The notes below the pieces were generated by a model. It ran no database searches. It was not told where the DNA came from and saw only the letters and a list, made by a program, of their open reading frames with translations. DNA of 64,000 nucleotides from Pegoplata infirma (taxonomy: Eukaryota; Arthropoda; Insecta; Diptera; Anthomyiidae), in the NCBI GenBank assembly GCA_963921195.1, contig OY992537.1, positions 73,910,894 to 73,974,893 of the forward strand, in the 5' to 3' direction. Shown piece after piece: positions 11,121-22,815 of this stretch; the first letter of the stretch is position 1, and each line of letters starts with the position of its first letter. Position numbers and translations under genes: made by a program.

Positions 11121-11860
11121 TCATTTTTTTTAACCTGATTCAAAATATTTTGATATTCTGTTTTATACACGTTTTGAATTTACAAAAATATACAAAATTA
11201 TGAATATTTATTATATTAACTCCAAATGTTCTCTAAATTTTAATATCCAGTTTTGTTTCTTAATAAATTTAGCTTTCAAAAAATATTTGTACATATTTCA
11301 ATAGTTTGTTCCTTATAAATGACATTAATTACTATAATTATTTTTTTTAATAATCTTGGTTTGTTGATTTTTTTCTTAATAATTTGTAGTATTTTTCTGT
11401 CATCATTTATCATAATTTAAAATAAATAAAGAAGACAAAAATTGACAAATTATTTCCGCGTCTTTACTGTACCCAGTCACTATAAAATAGGGGTGTTAAC
11501 AACTTTATAAAGAACATTTTTGTTGATAAATATTTGTTGGATGTTATTTTAATTTTTTTTTGTAAGATTAAAATAATGTTTAGCATAAACATCATATTTT
11601 TTTTTTTATCATAAATACATAAAAGATGCATTTGTCAGCAGACATCATAAAAACCTAAAGACATTTATTTGCTAAATAGCAACATCACGCTCCCTACAGA
11701 AGTGTTTACTTATTAAATATGGTTATGTACACTTAGCACTTGAATGACAATTTTGAGAAAATTTTATTTTCAACCGACTTTAGTTTTAAGTGTCTTATTA
11801 AGGTGACATTTTACTCCAAATGACAATTCCAAAATTTCGAATTTAACATTTTCTTTCAGT
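11121..11860. other. AT-rich DNA with a foldback fragment
   Basis: No gene is visible. At about 11755-11850 there is a short decayed stretch (CAACCGACTTTAGTTTTAAG, then a STATTA...GGTGACATTTTACTCC-like run) matching the arm of the foldback at 7015-9635. The remainder is plain A/T-rich sequence. Confidence 0.5.
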
Positions 11861-12660
11861 AAAATTCTCAGAATCTAACAGATTTTTCATATACATCTGA
11901 GACTTTTTGTATAGAAAAAATTTTATCCCATATCAAAAGTCTCAAATTCATAGAAATTTTTCCTTAATAAAAAGTTTCAGATTGTAAAATATTTTTCTTA
12001 CAGAAAAGTATCAGATTCCAAGATTTTAAAAGCCTAAAGTTCATAGAAGTTTTGTTAAAATAAAAAGTCTCAGATTTTGAGACACCTATCGTATGCTAAG
12101 TCTCAGATTAAGAGACTTTTTCCGTATAGAAAAAATCTTACATTCTTTGACAATTTTCATATAGAAAAATTCTCAGATTCTGACACAATTGCGTGTAGAA
12201 AAAGTATAGAAAAAATCTTACATTCTGAGACAATTTTCATATAGAAAAAGTCTCAGATTCTGACACATTTTTCGTATAGAAAAAGTCTTAGATTTTGAGA
12301 CATTTTATAGAAAAAGTCTCAAATTCTGAGACATTATTCGTATATAAAAAATCGCAGATTCTGAGCCATTTTTCGTATGGAAAAAGTCTCAGATTATGGA
12401 GCATTTTTTGTGTAGATAACATTTTTCGTATAGAAAAAGTCTCAGATTTCGAGACATTTTTCGTATGGAAAAAGTATCAGATTCTGAGACGTTTTTTCTC
12501 ATAGAAAAAGTCTCAAATGCTAAGACATTTTTTGTATAGAAAAAGTCTCTGATTCTGAGACATTTATCGTATAGAAAAAGTCACTGATTCTGAGACATTG
12601 TTCGTATAAAAAAAGTTTTAGATTCTGAGGTATTTTTTGTGTGGATAAAGTTTCAGATTC
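11860..12660 (+). repeat. 35-bp satellite array, left part
   Basis: Tandem units have the core GTCTCAGATTCTGAGACATT followed by TTTCGTATAGAAAAA. The core is a 17-nt near-perfect palindrome (GTCTCAGA-T-TCTGAGAC). Units are diverged on the left and more regular towards 12.3-12.66 kb. The array is interrupted exactly within one unit by the MITE at 12664. ORFs such as 12295-12504 are simply translations of the repeat. Confidence 0.8.
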
Positions 12661-12663
12661 TGA

Positions 12664-13241
12664 CAAGGGAAGTCAGCGGAACTTTATGGAATTGGTTTTA
12701 TTTTGTAGATCAGAAAAAATAAAGGGACTTGTATTTTTTAGCGGCCAAATTCATATTTAAGGGGTAAAAAGGAGGGGGGAAGACATGGCCATTTTTCATT
12801 TTTTTTTTCGTTTTTCTCCTATATTATGCAAAGAAACCTAGTCATGTTGCATACCAAATGAAAGGTCTTTGGAAAACCTATCTGCGTGTGCTAAGAACTT
12901 GTCCAAACATGCACAACTTTTCGTCATATTGAGTAAAATACCAAAATTGTAGGACATTTTTGTTGTCGAAAAATATTAACTTTTTTGGCCCGTTGTTAGC
13001 ACTACGAGATAGGTATTTTTAATACCTTAAATCTGATACCACACATACCTATATTAATTTTGTTTAAATGGGCGTCAATCGTAAAAAACTGAAAAATGTC
13101 AATTTCCCCCCATACAAATCGACCCCCCCTAAAAATGAGTTTGGGCCGCTAAAAAAAATACGTGTCGAATTAATTTTCATTCTTAACAACATATGCAAAT
13201 TTCATGAAGATCGGAGGGTGACACCAGGGAGACTTCCCTTG
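12664..13241. mobile_element. MITE with 3-bp TSD, family CAAGGGAAGTC, copy 1
   Basis: The termini are CAAGGGAAGTC and GACTTCCCTTG. The right end extends the terminus as GTCTCCCTGGTGTCACC when read inward. The flanks are TGA at 12661-12663 and at 13242-13244. Because the host is a tandem array, the empty site is known: an uninterrupted unit reads GATTCTGAGACATT, so the second TGA is a true duplication. A second copy, in the opposite orientation, lies at 44573-45107 with TAA flanks. No ORF is shared. The class is uncertain: 3-bp TNA duplication is compatible with PIF/Harbinger, but the termini are not ones I recognise. Confidence 0.8.
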
Positions 13242-13244
13242 TGA

Positions 13245-13904
13245 GACATTTTTCGTATAGAAAAAGTCTCAAATTCTAAGACATTATTTTATGAGAAAAA
13301 CGTCTTAAATTCTGAAACATTTTTCGTGTAGAAAAAGTCTCAGATTCTGAGACATGTTTCGTATAGAAAAAGTCGTTTTTCGTATAGAAAAAGTCTCAGA
13401 TTCTGAGACATTTTTCGTATAGAAAAAGTCTCTGATTCTGAGACATTTTTCGTATGGAAAAAGTCTCTGATTCTGAGACATTTTTCGTATAGAAAAAGTT
13501 TCTGATTCTGAGACATTGTTCGTAGGAAAAAAATTTTAGATTCTGGGGTATTTTTGTGTCTCAGATTCTAAGACAGTTTTTGTGTGGACAAAGTCTCAGA
13601 TTCTGAGACATTTTTCGAATTGAGGAAGTCTCAGATCTGCGATGCTTTTCGTATAAAAAAATATCTCAAATACTAAAACATTTTGCGAACAAAAATATTC
13701 TCAGATTCTAAAACATTTTTCGTAAAGAAATTGTCACAGATTCTGAGACATTTTTTGTATAGAATAAATTGCATATTTTGAGACATTTTGCATATCGAAA
13801 AAGTTTCAGATTCTGAGACATTTTTCGTAGAGAAAAGATCAGATTCTGAGACATTTTTCGTAGAGAAAAGAGCAGATTCTGAGATAGAAAAGGTCTCATT
13901 TAAA
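13245..13904 (+). repeat. 35-bp satellite array, right part
   Basis: This continues the array at 11860 after the MITE. Several units at 13.37-13.5 kb are close to consensus (GTCTCAGATTCTGAGACATT, TTTCGTATAGAAAAA), with SNP variants such as GTCTCTGATTCTGAGAC. The right side becomes irregular. The minus-strand ORF at 13708-13899 is repeat translation. Confidence 0.8.
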
Positions 13905-13975
13905 CCAAAATTTTCTACACAAATATCATGGTTTTAATAAGTAAAGAAAAATTACCTCGAGCTGGAATATTCCTT
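13905..13975 (+). repeat. Fragment of dispersed repeat R3
   Basis: ATATCATGGTTTTAATAAGT, AAAGAAAAATTACCTCGAGC and TGGAAT match the longer R3 copies at 41952-42432 and 32046-32226. It is a short third copy that lacks the MITE found in the 42-kb copy. The following sequence to 14095 has CTGTTGATTTTAGCTGAAAA-like motifs resembling the interior of the MITE at 55291. Confidence 0.6.
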
Positions 13976-14095
13976 ATTTCTTGCTTGATAATCTCGGTCT
14001 TTTAAGCAGAACAATTTGTCTGACAACTGAAAATCTGTTGATTTTAGCTGAAAAATCTCCTGACTTCAGCTGAAAAATTTACTAAATTCAGCAAA

Positions 14096-16110
14096 AACAA
14101 GTAAAAAAGTTAAATTCGGCCTTGCCGAATGTAGTGATATCCTCCACAATTTTAAAAAGATTATTTTAAAAAACTTTATTTAAAAGGAATTTACTTTTGA
14201 CAAAAAAAAATAAAAAAATTTTGAAAAAAGTTTCCGCAAAAAAAAAATTTGGTAAAAAAAATCCGCGATTTTTTTATTATTTTGTCAAAAAATATGTTTG
14301 TACTTGTTTAAACACCATTTGGTGTTCAATTATGTTCACATATCGCTCATTTACTTGTATAGTGTCATAACTCAAAATATTTAATTTTTGTCAGAAAACG
14401 CGTTTAAAGTTTACATTTGCAACTGGTTTTCCATTGAAAATGGCTGGTACATAGATGTTATAATGGCGTGTTCTCTTCTCAAACGGCGAATTTAAAAGAT
14501 ATTAATACAAATTTTTGACACAATATAAAGCATGATATAACGAACAATTCTGTATCATTAACTCAAAAATCAAGTTTTTGAGTTATAACACTATACAAGT
14601 AAATGAGCGATATGTCAACCAGCGCCGAATTCAAGCATTTTGTTTTTCTAGGTTATGTTGAATGTACTAAAAGTTTTGAGGTGTCTTTACATTTTCATTC
14701 ATAACTTTTGAACCGCTTAACCGACATCAATCAAATGCAGTTTCAGTCATCTCCGTGTAATATTTTGGCAGTGATCACCATTTCCACAGACAGACTGACA
14801 GGCGGACATCGATAGAATGTCTTAAAATCGATCCATGTCAAATCGGACACTATGAAAATTTCTTTTTTTAGATTTTCCCAATTTGTTTATTTTTAGTACC
14901 CTTCGAAAACTCCTTCGTGGTAAATTTTCAGATTTTTTTAATGACCCGTTCAAAAGATATCGAATTTTTAAAAATTCGTAGTTTGTTTCTTTATTCAAAC
15001 TTCTTTTACTCATAACTTCTTTAATAATGGTCCAAATTTAATTTTTTTTTTATTTCAAAAAAAAATTTTTTTTACGTACTTTTTAAAAAAAAAATCCCAA
15101 AAAATTTTTAAAAGCGCTCTAGTATGCGATTTTTGAGTTTTAAAATTTAAATCTCATTTTTGAAAATGTTTGTTTTCTTAGATTTTTTTGAAATTTTTTT
15201 GTGTAAAACTTCTATCGATTCTACAAATTTTTTGCCCAGGAGGATGTTGGGATAACGATTATTACTATTTTTTAAAATTTTTTGAAAAAAATTTATTGTA
15301 ATTTTCCAATCTTAAAATCATTTCTACTGCTCCAATGGTGCATCATAGAGGGGTCATTTATAAGACCGACCCCCATTAATTTTTACGTCGTAACATTTCT
15401 TTGGAACAAGAATTCTTTGGATAGAAGACTATTCTGACTTTCAAATTTAATGGCAAGGACGAAGTTAAGCACCAATTTAGATGTTCGGTAACCGAACGTT
15501 CGACCAAATTGAAAAAAGTTCGGTTACCGAACTTCGAAATTGTTGCTTAACTTCGTAGTCGTTCTTAAATTTTACACTCAGAATCGTCTTCCATCGCCTC
15601 AACAATTCTACCCCATATAAAAAAAGTTGTTAAAAGTACTCCCAAATACCAAATATTTGATTAAATGACGTTTTTTGGCCGAACTGTTCGGTCGGACACT
15701 ACAAACTAATACCCTATCTCCAATTTCTAAGGGAGATCCAACACAAAACTAATTTTTTTTAAATTTGCTCCAACCGCTCTAACTGCCCTAATAGTGCCCC
15801 CAGAGCAACAAAATGTATAACCGATCAATAATATTTTTTTAGTCCAAACATTTTCTCTAAACACACCTACCCTCTATCTTTAACTATTAAGGCGGTCCCC
15901 ATACAATTTTTTTTATTTTTGTTTAAATTTGTTTTATTTATTCAGCTTCTACCGGTCCAATGGTGCGTCCGAGAGGGGTCATTAGTGAGACTGACCCCCA
16001 TTTATTTTTACCCTACAACATTTTTTTAAAACATACCTACGCCCTATCTCTACTCTCTAAGTATACTTTATAGGGTCCCAGACCGATATTTCATTAGGTA
16101 TATAATTTTT
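14096..16110 (+). repeat. DR1 type A copy with an internal 1.2-kb insert
   Basis: The left end AAACAAGTAAAAAAGTTAAA with hairpin TTCGGCCTTGCCGAA is at about 14097. The CGGACATCGATAGAATGTC block ends near 14835 and the repeat resumes at about 16058 with TATACTTTATAGGGTCCCAG and CGATATTTCATT. Between them lies an unrecognised block without clear inverted ends. It holds two diverged direct repeats (near 15330-15400 and 15950-16020, both with CCAATGGTGC and AGAGGGGTCATT) and a GTTCGGTAACCGAAC palindrome at about 15484 that recurs in inverted form. Confidence 0.5.
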
Positions 16111-18380
16111 TGAAAACCTCAAAATTGAATTTATTCAATAACGAATTTTAATTTTTATTGTTTTTTCTTGTCTGGTTTTAAATATTAATTTTAAATGAAT
16201 AATAATATATTTAAATTTTTTCTAAACCATTTTTGGCAATAAAAAACTTACATTTAAAATCATTGTTAAATGACATGTTTTACATTGAACTTTTCAAAAA
16301 ATCGTTCAACTGTAACATGATTGCAACAGATTTTTGTTTTTGAAAGATTTTCAAAAATACAAAACATAAACATGGAAAACGTGATTTAAATTTTGTTTTT
16401 GGACATATGAGAAATCATAAAACAAAAAATTTAAAAAGAATTGCATTAGATACATAAATCCTTTTAACAATAATCAATATTTAAACCTGTTACTTTTTGT
16501 AGTTAAAAACAAAAGAAAAACATTAAAGGTCAACAGATGGCCCCCACATCATAACCAAACATTTTTTAAAGAAATACGAAAAAATAAAAAAATATTTGTA
16601 TGGAAAAATCAATAAACAAAAAAAATATGTTTAAAATTTGAAAAAAAAAAAAATACAAAATGCAAATAAACCCTGACAAAAAAACAAGACTCAAGACAAA
16701 AAACTAAAAAAAAAAATATTGGCAACAAGACAGCAAAAAGCAAATCATATTTCAAGTGGGTCACTATGGATGGAAGCTGCCAACATTTTAAACTTAAATT
16801 AAATTGAAAAAAAAAAAAAATAATAACAAAAAAAATAAACATGCTGACTGTAATAACTGAAAAAAAAACAACCATAGAAGCCAAAGGCGGTAACAAATTA
16901 TAAAGTAACCATCCTCTAAAGACAAAAAATATAAAAAAATCATCGACTTTAAAAACCGCTAAATAATGAAGTAGTATTAAGGCTGATTTTAGTTTTTTTT
17001 TTTTTTTTTCAAACAACGGTTAAGGTTGTCGTTGTTTGTTTCTGAAATCTTTGTTGCAAAAAACAAAAAACTTGGCGCCTTTAACTACCGTTTAAAAAAC
17101 CATTTGAAGTTAAAAAAAGAAAATCTTTAAAAAAAAAACTTTACTTTTTTTTTGCAAGTTGAACTTGAACCAATATTTGTGGTCTAACAGTGAAAAACGA
17201 AAATTCAACCACACAAAATAATACACCACAAAATTTTTCAATTTCTGCAAGCAAATAAAAAAAAAAAACGTGTTAACGGACAGGTTTTCCAAAAATTCAT
17301 GAAAAAGTGTTATTTCTTTTAACCGGTGTTTCTAACGTTACTCTGTATACCACCAACACCAAAAAAACTTTTGCTCTTCACATGTTTTGATAATGACCGA
17401 AGATGCTTTCTTTTTATGTTGCATATTCGTCGTTGTCTACGTCGTTATATGGCTGCAGTTATAGTCTGTGGAGTTTATTGTGCCACACCAAGTAACCAAC
17501 CATAAAAAAAATCCTATGATTTTTTCATTCATGTTTACTTGGTGAATAAATGAACAGTTAAATCTTTTAAAAAAGGATTTATCATTAAACTGATATTTTA
17601 CAAACTCTTCAGAAATCATAAAAAAAAATTTAAAAGCTTAATAGTCTTTCTTAAAGACAACAGTTCCTTAATATTCTAAATATTCCTTAATTTCTATTGT
17701 CCTTGTTGTTGGGACTTTACTGTATTTGTTAACATAAAGTTTATTGCGCTCTTTTCATATCTTCTTTTTCCATTTTCAGTTTGTTTTTCTTTTTTTTTCT
17801 TTTCTTCATATCAAATTTTTGTTTAATGTTATTGACCAAATTGTATTGTATGCAGTTACTAGCTTACCATCCCGGTACTTCGTTACCGGTTGTATTGAAT
17901 ACCCGATAATATAAAGATCGGGATTACTCTATCGATTTAAAAAAATCCTCTACATAGTTTTTGTTTTATTTACTTGTGGACGTTTAAGTCTTTCATAAAA
18001 TAATATTTTAATGAATAATTTAAAAAATATAATTTGAATAACTTCGCTGGTACGTCATCATGCACGTTTCGGTGAAAAAATAGATTGACAATTTTCGAGC
18101 CCTTATATCGGGTTTTAAGATTTTGATTGAATAAATACTTCAGTGAAAAAAAAAATTGGAATAAAAATAAGTTTCAGTGGAAAAACGTATAGCGAGAACA
18201 AATATGGAGTCAAAAAAGTTAAATACGTAAAATTTAAGTAAAAAGTATCATTCCATATTGTTCCCAGATCTATTCCACTTTGTTCCCCGTTCTATTCCAT
18301 TTCACTTCCAAGTCCATCTCCTTTCGTTCCATGTAAGTTTCATTCCTCTCCGTATAATATGCGTTAAAAAAATAAAAAGT
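16111..18380. other. AT-rich DNA without recognisable gene
   Basis: No supported gene. The minus-strand ORF of 135 codons at 16609-17016 is a run of Phe, Leu, Val and Ile created by poly-A tracts on the plus strand and has no family match I know. I see no inverted ends, no tandem array and no tRNA. This is the least repeat-loaded stretch in the left half of the window. Confidence 0.5.
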
Positions 18381-19008
18381 TCTGTTGTCTTTATATTGTA
18401 GATATGAAAAGTACTATTTTACACCACTGTTACCAGGTACCCCTTTTTACCCTAAAATTTTAAAATATGTCCTTGTCTTGGGTGTTATTTCTGCGGGTTT
18501 TAGTTCAATTTTTAGATATCTCAAAATAACCATTTGTCCCCTTTTCCCCGTAAAATTATATTTTCCAAAAACTGTTTTTTGTGCTAGGTGATCCTTTATT
18601 TAAAACATCAAGTTTCTGAACCATTATTTCAAGAAATATAAGAATAACCAAATTTGAACTTTTTATCCCCTTTGCGATCGGTCGCGACCCTTAGAAACAG
18701 AATTTCCAAAAATAACTTTTTAAAGCATTCAAAATTTCAGTGCCTAGGATAATTACTTCATGAAATATAAAAAGTATCAAAAAGCACTTTTTTACAGCTC
18801 TAGAAACAGAATTTTTTGAAAATACTTTAGCAGAATGTTTTTTTCACTGAAGTCCTCTACATTCCAAAATTCAAGCTTCAACGGTCATTATTATAGGAAC
18901 AAAAAAAAAGTACCAAAAGTACACTTTCTTACCCCCGTTAGAAACGAAATTTCAAAAAAATTATCTCTTCCAGAAGGTTTTTTCTTCACCGAAAAATCCT
19001 ACATTTCT
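18380..19008 (+). repeat. Degenerate copies of the 146-bp tandem repeat
   Basis: Diverged blocks share AAAAGTACCAAAAGTACACTTT, ACCCCCGTTAGAAACGAAAT and TCAAGCTTC...CATTATT with the better-conserved units at 19.66-20.64 kb. They precede the 16-bp array. ORFs at 18385-18591 and 18835-19032 follow the repeat and are not genes. Confidence 0.55.
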
Positions 19009-19662
19009 TTTTATAAAAGGTACTTTTTATAAAAGGTACTTTTTATAAAAGGTACTTTTTATAAAAGGTACTTTTTAAAAAAGGTACTTTTTATAAAAGG
19101 TTCTTTTTATAAAAGGTTCTTTTTATAAAAGGTACTTTTTATAAAAGGTACTTTTTATAAAAGGTACTTTTTATAAAAGGTACTTTTTATAAAAGGTACT
19201 TTTTATAAAAGGTACTTTTTATTAAAGGTACTTTTTATAAAAGGTACTTTTTATAAAAGGTACTTTTTATAAAAGGTACTTTTTATAAAAGGTACTTTTT
19301 ATAAAAGGTACTTTTTATAAAAGGTACTTTTTAAAAAAGGTACTTTTTATAAAAGGTACTTTTTATAAAAGGTACTTTTTATAAAAGGTACTTTTTATAA
19401 ATCGTACTTTTTATAAAAGTACTTTTTATAAAAGGTACTTTTTATAAAAGGTACTTTTTATAAAAGGTACTTTTTATAAAAGGTACTTTTTATAAAAGGT
19501 ACTTTTTATAAAAGGTACTTTTTATATAAGGTACTTTTTATAAAAGGTACTTTTTATAAAAGGTACTTTTTATAAAAGGTTTTTTTATAAAAGGTACTTT
19601 TTATAAAAGGTACTTTTTATAAAAGGTACTTTTTATAAAAGGTACTTTTTATAAAAGGTACT
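19009..19662 (+). repeat. 16-bp tandem array, about 40 units
   Basis: The unit GGTACTTTTTATAAAA is repeated head to tail for about 650 bp with very few changes. A handful of units have GGTTC, a shortened T-run, AAAAAA instead of ATAAAA, or ATCGTAC. The homogeneity implies recent expansion. The seed is probably the (A)TAAAAGGTACC motif present in the flanking 146-bp units. Confidence 0.95.
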
Positions 19663-20640
19663 TTTTTACCCTTTTTACCCCCGTAGAATCAACATTGGCA
19701 AAAACCCAGCCTTATTGAATCTTTTTTCCGGAAGGTGAACCTACATTACTAATTTCAAGTTTCTAGTACCATTATTTAAGTAAATGTAAAAGGTACCAAA
19801 AGTACAGTTTTTTACCCTTTTTTCCCCCTTAGAATCATCATTGGCAAAAATCCAGCCTAACTGTATCTTTATTCCGAGAATTGAACATACAGTTCAATTT
19901 TCAAGTCTCTATGACTATTATTTCAGGAGATTAAAAAAAGTACCAAAAGTACACTTTTTTACCCATTTTACCCCCGTAGAATCAACATTGGTAAAAACCC
20001 AGCCTTAGTGATTTTTGTTTCCGGGAGGTAAACCTACACTGCAAATTTCAAGTTTCTAATACCATTATTTAAGGAAATAAAAAAGGTACCAAAAGTACAG
20101 TTTTTTACCCTTTTTACCCCCTTAGAATCATCATTGGCGAAAATCCAGCCTTAGTGAATCCATATTCCGGGAGGTGAACATACAGTCCAAATTTCAAGTC
20201 TCTGTGACAATTATTTAAGAAAATATAAAATGTACCAAAAGTACAGTTTTTTACCCTTTTTTCCCCATTAGAATCAACATTGGCAAAAGTCCAGCCTTAC
20301 AGGATCTACATTTCGGGAGGTGAACATACAGTCCAAATTTCTAGTCTCTATGACCATTATTTCATGAGATATAAAAAGTACCAAAAGTACAGTTTTTTAC
20401 CCTTTTTACCCCCTTATAATCAACACTGGCTAAAATCCGGCCTTTGTGTATCTATGTTCCGGGAGGTGAATATACAGTCCAAATTTCAAGTCTCTATGAC
20501 CATTATTTCAGGAGATATAAAAAGTACCAAAAGTACAGTTTTTTACCCTTTTTACCCCCTTAGAATCAACACTGGCAAAAATCCAGCCTTAGTGGATCTA
20601 TATTCCGGGAGGTGAACCTACAGTTCAAATTTCAAGTCTC
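19663..20640 (+). repeat. 146-bp tandem repeat, about 6-7 units
   Basis: The landmark GTACCAAAAGTAC recurs at 19793, 19940, 20096, 20232, 20378 and 20524, giving spacings of 136-156 with two at exactly 146. Each unit also holds TTTTTACCCCCTTAGAATCA, an ATTGGCAAAAAYCCAGCCTT block, TTCCGGGAGGTGAACMTACA and TTCAAGTCTCTATGACCATTATTT. The 111-codon ORF at 20280-20615 is a repeat read in frame. Confidence 0.85.
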
Positions 20641-20684
20641 TAGCTTCAGCGGTTTGGGCTGGGCGATGATGAATCAGTCAATAA

Positions 20685-20723
20685 GTCAGTCAGTCAGTCA
20701 GTCAGTCAGTCAGTCAGTCAGTC
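20685..20723 (+). repeat. (CAGT)n microsatellite
   Basis: An uninterrupted GTCA/CAGT tetranucleotide run of about 10 units. It follows TTCAGCGGTTTGGGCTGGGC and GATGATGAATCAGTCAATAA and precedes CTTTTATATATATAGAT. It marks the right end of the 146-bp repeat block. Confidence 0.9.
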
Positions 20724-20739
20724 ACATTACTCTTTTATA

Positions 20740-21532
20740 TATATAGATAACAACAACCAGTTAAATGTTATAAAAAAATACAAAAAAAAAAAATTTATAT
20801 GAAAAAAAAAGTGAAAATTTGTTATAAACAGTGATAAATATATAAATTTTAAAAAAAGTTTGAATATAGCAAATTATCATATTAGCAAACAAAAGACTTA
20901 AGAAACAAACTTTAGTGAGATAAAAAAAATAAATGACAACAAATGATTTAATGTGATACAAAAACAAATGACAAATAAAATGATTAAATCAAAACTGGTC
21001 TGCCAAAACTGATATTTTAAGTAAATTCTTTGTCATTCAGTGTTAGAAAACAGCTGACATTTTTTTTTTTTTTAATTTTGCTGGTTCTGTTTGCTAAATT
21101 TAAAAATATTTTTTTTGTAGATTTTAAAAGATTATTTTGTAATATAACAAAAAACTTTGTTTTTTTTAACTTCCATTTTATTTTTATATAACAAAATTAC
21201 TTCTATATTTTTGTAAAAAAGAAACAATAGAAACAAAAATTTTCAAAATTTTAAATACAAATCAGAAAAATTATTTAAGTCATTTTACAAAAATATTTAT
21301 TTACTCCGTTTCAAAACAAAAAATATATGAAGGGCTTATTGTAAAAACTCGATAAGCAAAATTTAATTTTAGTGCGGTTTTTTCATTAAAACTTTTGAAA
21401 TAATGATAAAAATAAATCTTTTGAAGAACTTTCATATTCATATTCAATCTGCTAATGAAACATCAGTGAAAGTGAAAAACATAAAAAAATTAAATGTTGC
21501 TTATCAAGTTATTGCAATAAGCCCTTTATATA
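20740..21532. other. AT-rich DNA without recognisable gene
   Basis: No ORF with a recognisable family, no inverted ends and no array. Long A and T tracts dominate. Confidence 0.5.
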
Positions 21533-21534
21533 TA

Positions 21535-21868
21535 CAGTATCGGTCAAAAGTATTTACGCAGAGCTTTAGTAGATGCAATTTGTTAAAAATTTAAAATACC
21601 AGACCTTTTGTATCTTACGAGTATTTTTTTATAAGGTGTTTTGTAGGCAATTTATTATTGAAAAATTATCATTTTCCAATTCGACTCTCGTAGCACATTT
21701 ATTATTAACTCAACCTGGACGCTATAAATCTTAAATTAAGGTTTAATAAATAACCTTCAAAACACCTTACAAAAAATACTCGTTTGATAAAAACTCTGGT
21801 ATTTTAAATTCTGTCTTTATTAAATAACATATACTATAGCTCTGTGTAAATACTTTTGACCAGCATTG
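21535..21868. mobile_element. Tc1/mariner-type MITE
   Basis: The left end CAGTATCGGTCAAAAGTATT and the right end (inverse CAATGCTGGTCAAAAGTATT) pair through TTACRCAGAGCT. TA is present on both sides (21533-21534, 21869-21870). GGTCAAAAGTATTTACACA is the kind of terminus I associate with Tc1-like elements. Inner segments also pair (AAGGTGTTTTGTAGG with an inverse near 21760). It is 334 bp and non-coding. Confidence 0.8.
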
Positions 21869-22247
21869 TATATGAGTAAATTTGTGTCGAGTTGCCTTAT
21901 TTAAATATTTATCAAATTAAAACAGAATGCACCACAATCTCAAAAATTTACATTCTTGTATAGTTTTGAATGGGCTATCGATTAAAATTTTGTTTTTGGA
22001 AATTGTTCAGCACACGTTCTGAACTTTTTTATTTTTTAAAAAAGTCAATTTACTAAAAACCCAGCCACTTTTTTCAAAGTTTAGATGTTTGTCTATCCAC
22101 ACAAAAAAATTCAGACATGTGTTTTTCGCTTTTTTTGAGAAAATCGCATTTGAATTTCATAACATTTTGTTAATTTGCTTGTATTTTCTTGTTTCAACAT
22201 AGACTACACTCAAAATATTATGTAGGCAAAAACAAATAAAAAATATA

Positions 22248-22813
22248 CACTCAGAAAATTATGTAAGTTACTACATGTTAGTTGTTTGTATATTTTACAG
22301 TAGTTAGTTGTTTTCAACTACAAAGTCAGTTGTTTTTGTATAAAAAATACCAAACAACTATTTCTGTTAGTTATTTTAAGTCGTTTTTTTGAATAACTTA
22401 CAAAAAAGTACAGTTATTTAAAGTAGTTAATTTTATTTTTTTTATATTAAAAAAAATTTTTCAAAGTTTTTTCCAAAAAATAAAAATAAATTTTTGTTTT
22501 TTTTTATTTTTCACAACTTTTTTTACAAAAAAAAAAAAAAACTTGGAAAAAATTTGGTCTTCAATTTTTTTTCTGATTTTTTTTTTTTTAAACAAAAATT
22601 ATAAATTGATTATTTTATTTTTACTACATTTTAGTTGTTTTGACTACAAATGTAAGTAGTTTTTACTACATAAGTCAGTTGTTTTTTGTCAGTTAAAATA
22701 ACTGACATTGTTAGTTGATTTAACTGAAAAAGTAGTTGACCCCAAAACAATTTACAAAGTAGTTATTTTAACTGACATTTTCAGTTGATTTTACTAACAT
22801 AATTTTTTGAGTG
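22248..22813. mobile_element. TA-duplicating MITE, CACTCAAAA family, copy 2
   Basis: The left end CACTCAGAAAATTATGT and right inverse CACTCAAAAAATTATGT are flanked by TA at 22246-22247 and 22814-22815. The interior is full of AGTTGTTTT, AGTTAAAATAACT and ACTACAT motifs in both directions. A second left end (CACTCAAAATATTATGTAGG) lies just outside at 22206, evidence of an older, truncated neighbour copy. Confidence 0.75.
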
Positions 22814-22815
22814 TA

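Noticed and set aside
16609..17016. 135-codon minus-strand ORF, Phe/Leu/Val rich, membrane-protein-like
   Set aside because: It is generated by poly-A tracts on the opposite strand; composition is simply translated T-runs, with no conserved motif.
20280..20615. 111-codon ORF
   Set aside because: It spans two units of the 146-bp tandem repeat and repeats its own peptide.
20640..20760. Helitron end near the (CAGT)n tract
   Set aside because: No TC...CTRR ends or terminal hairpin of the right type could be found.
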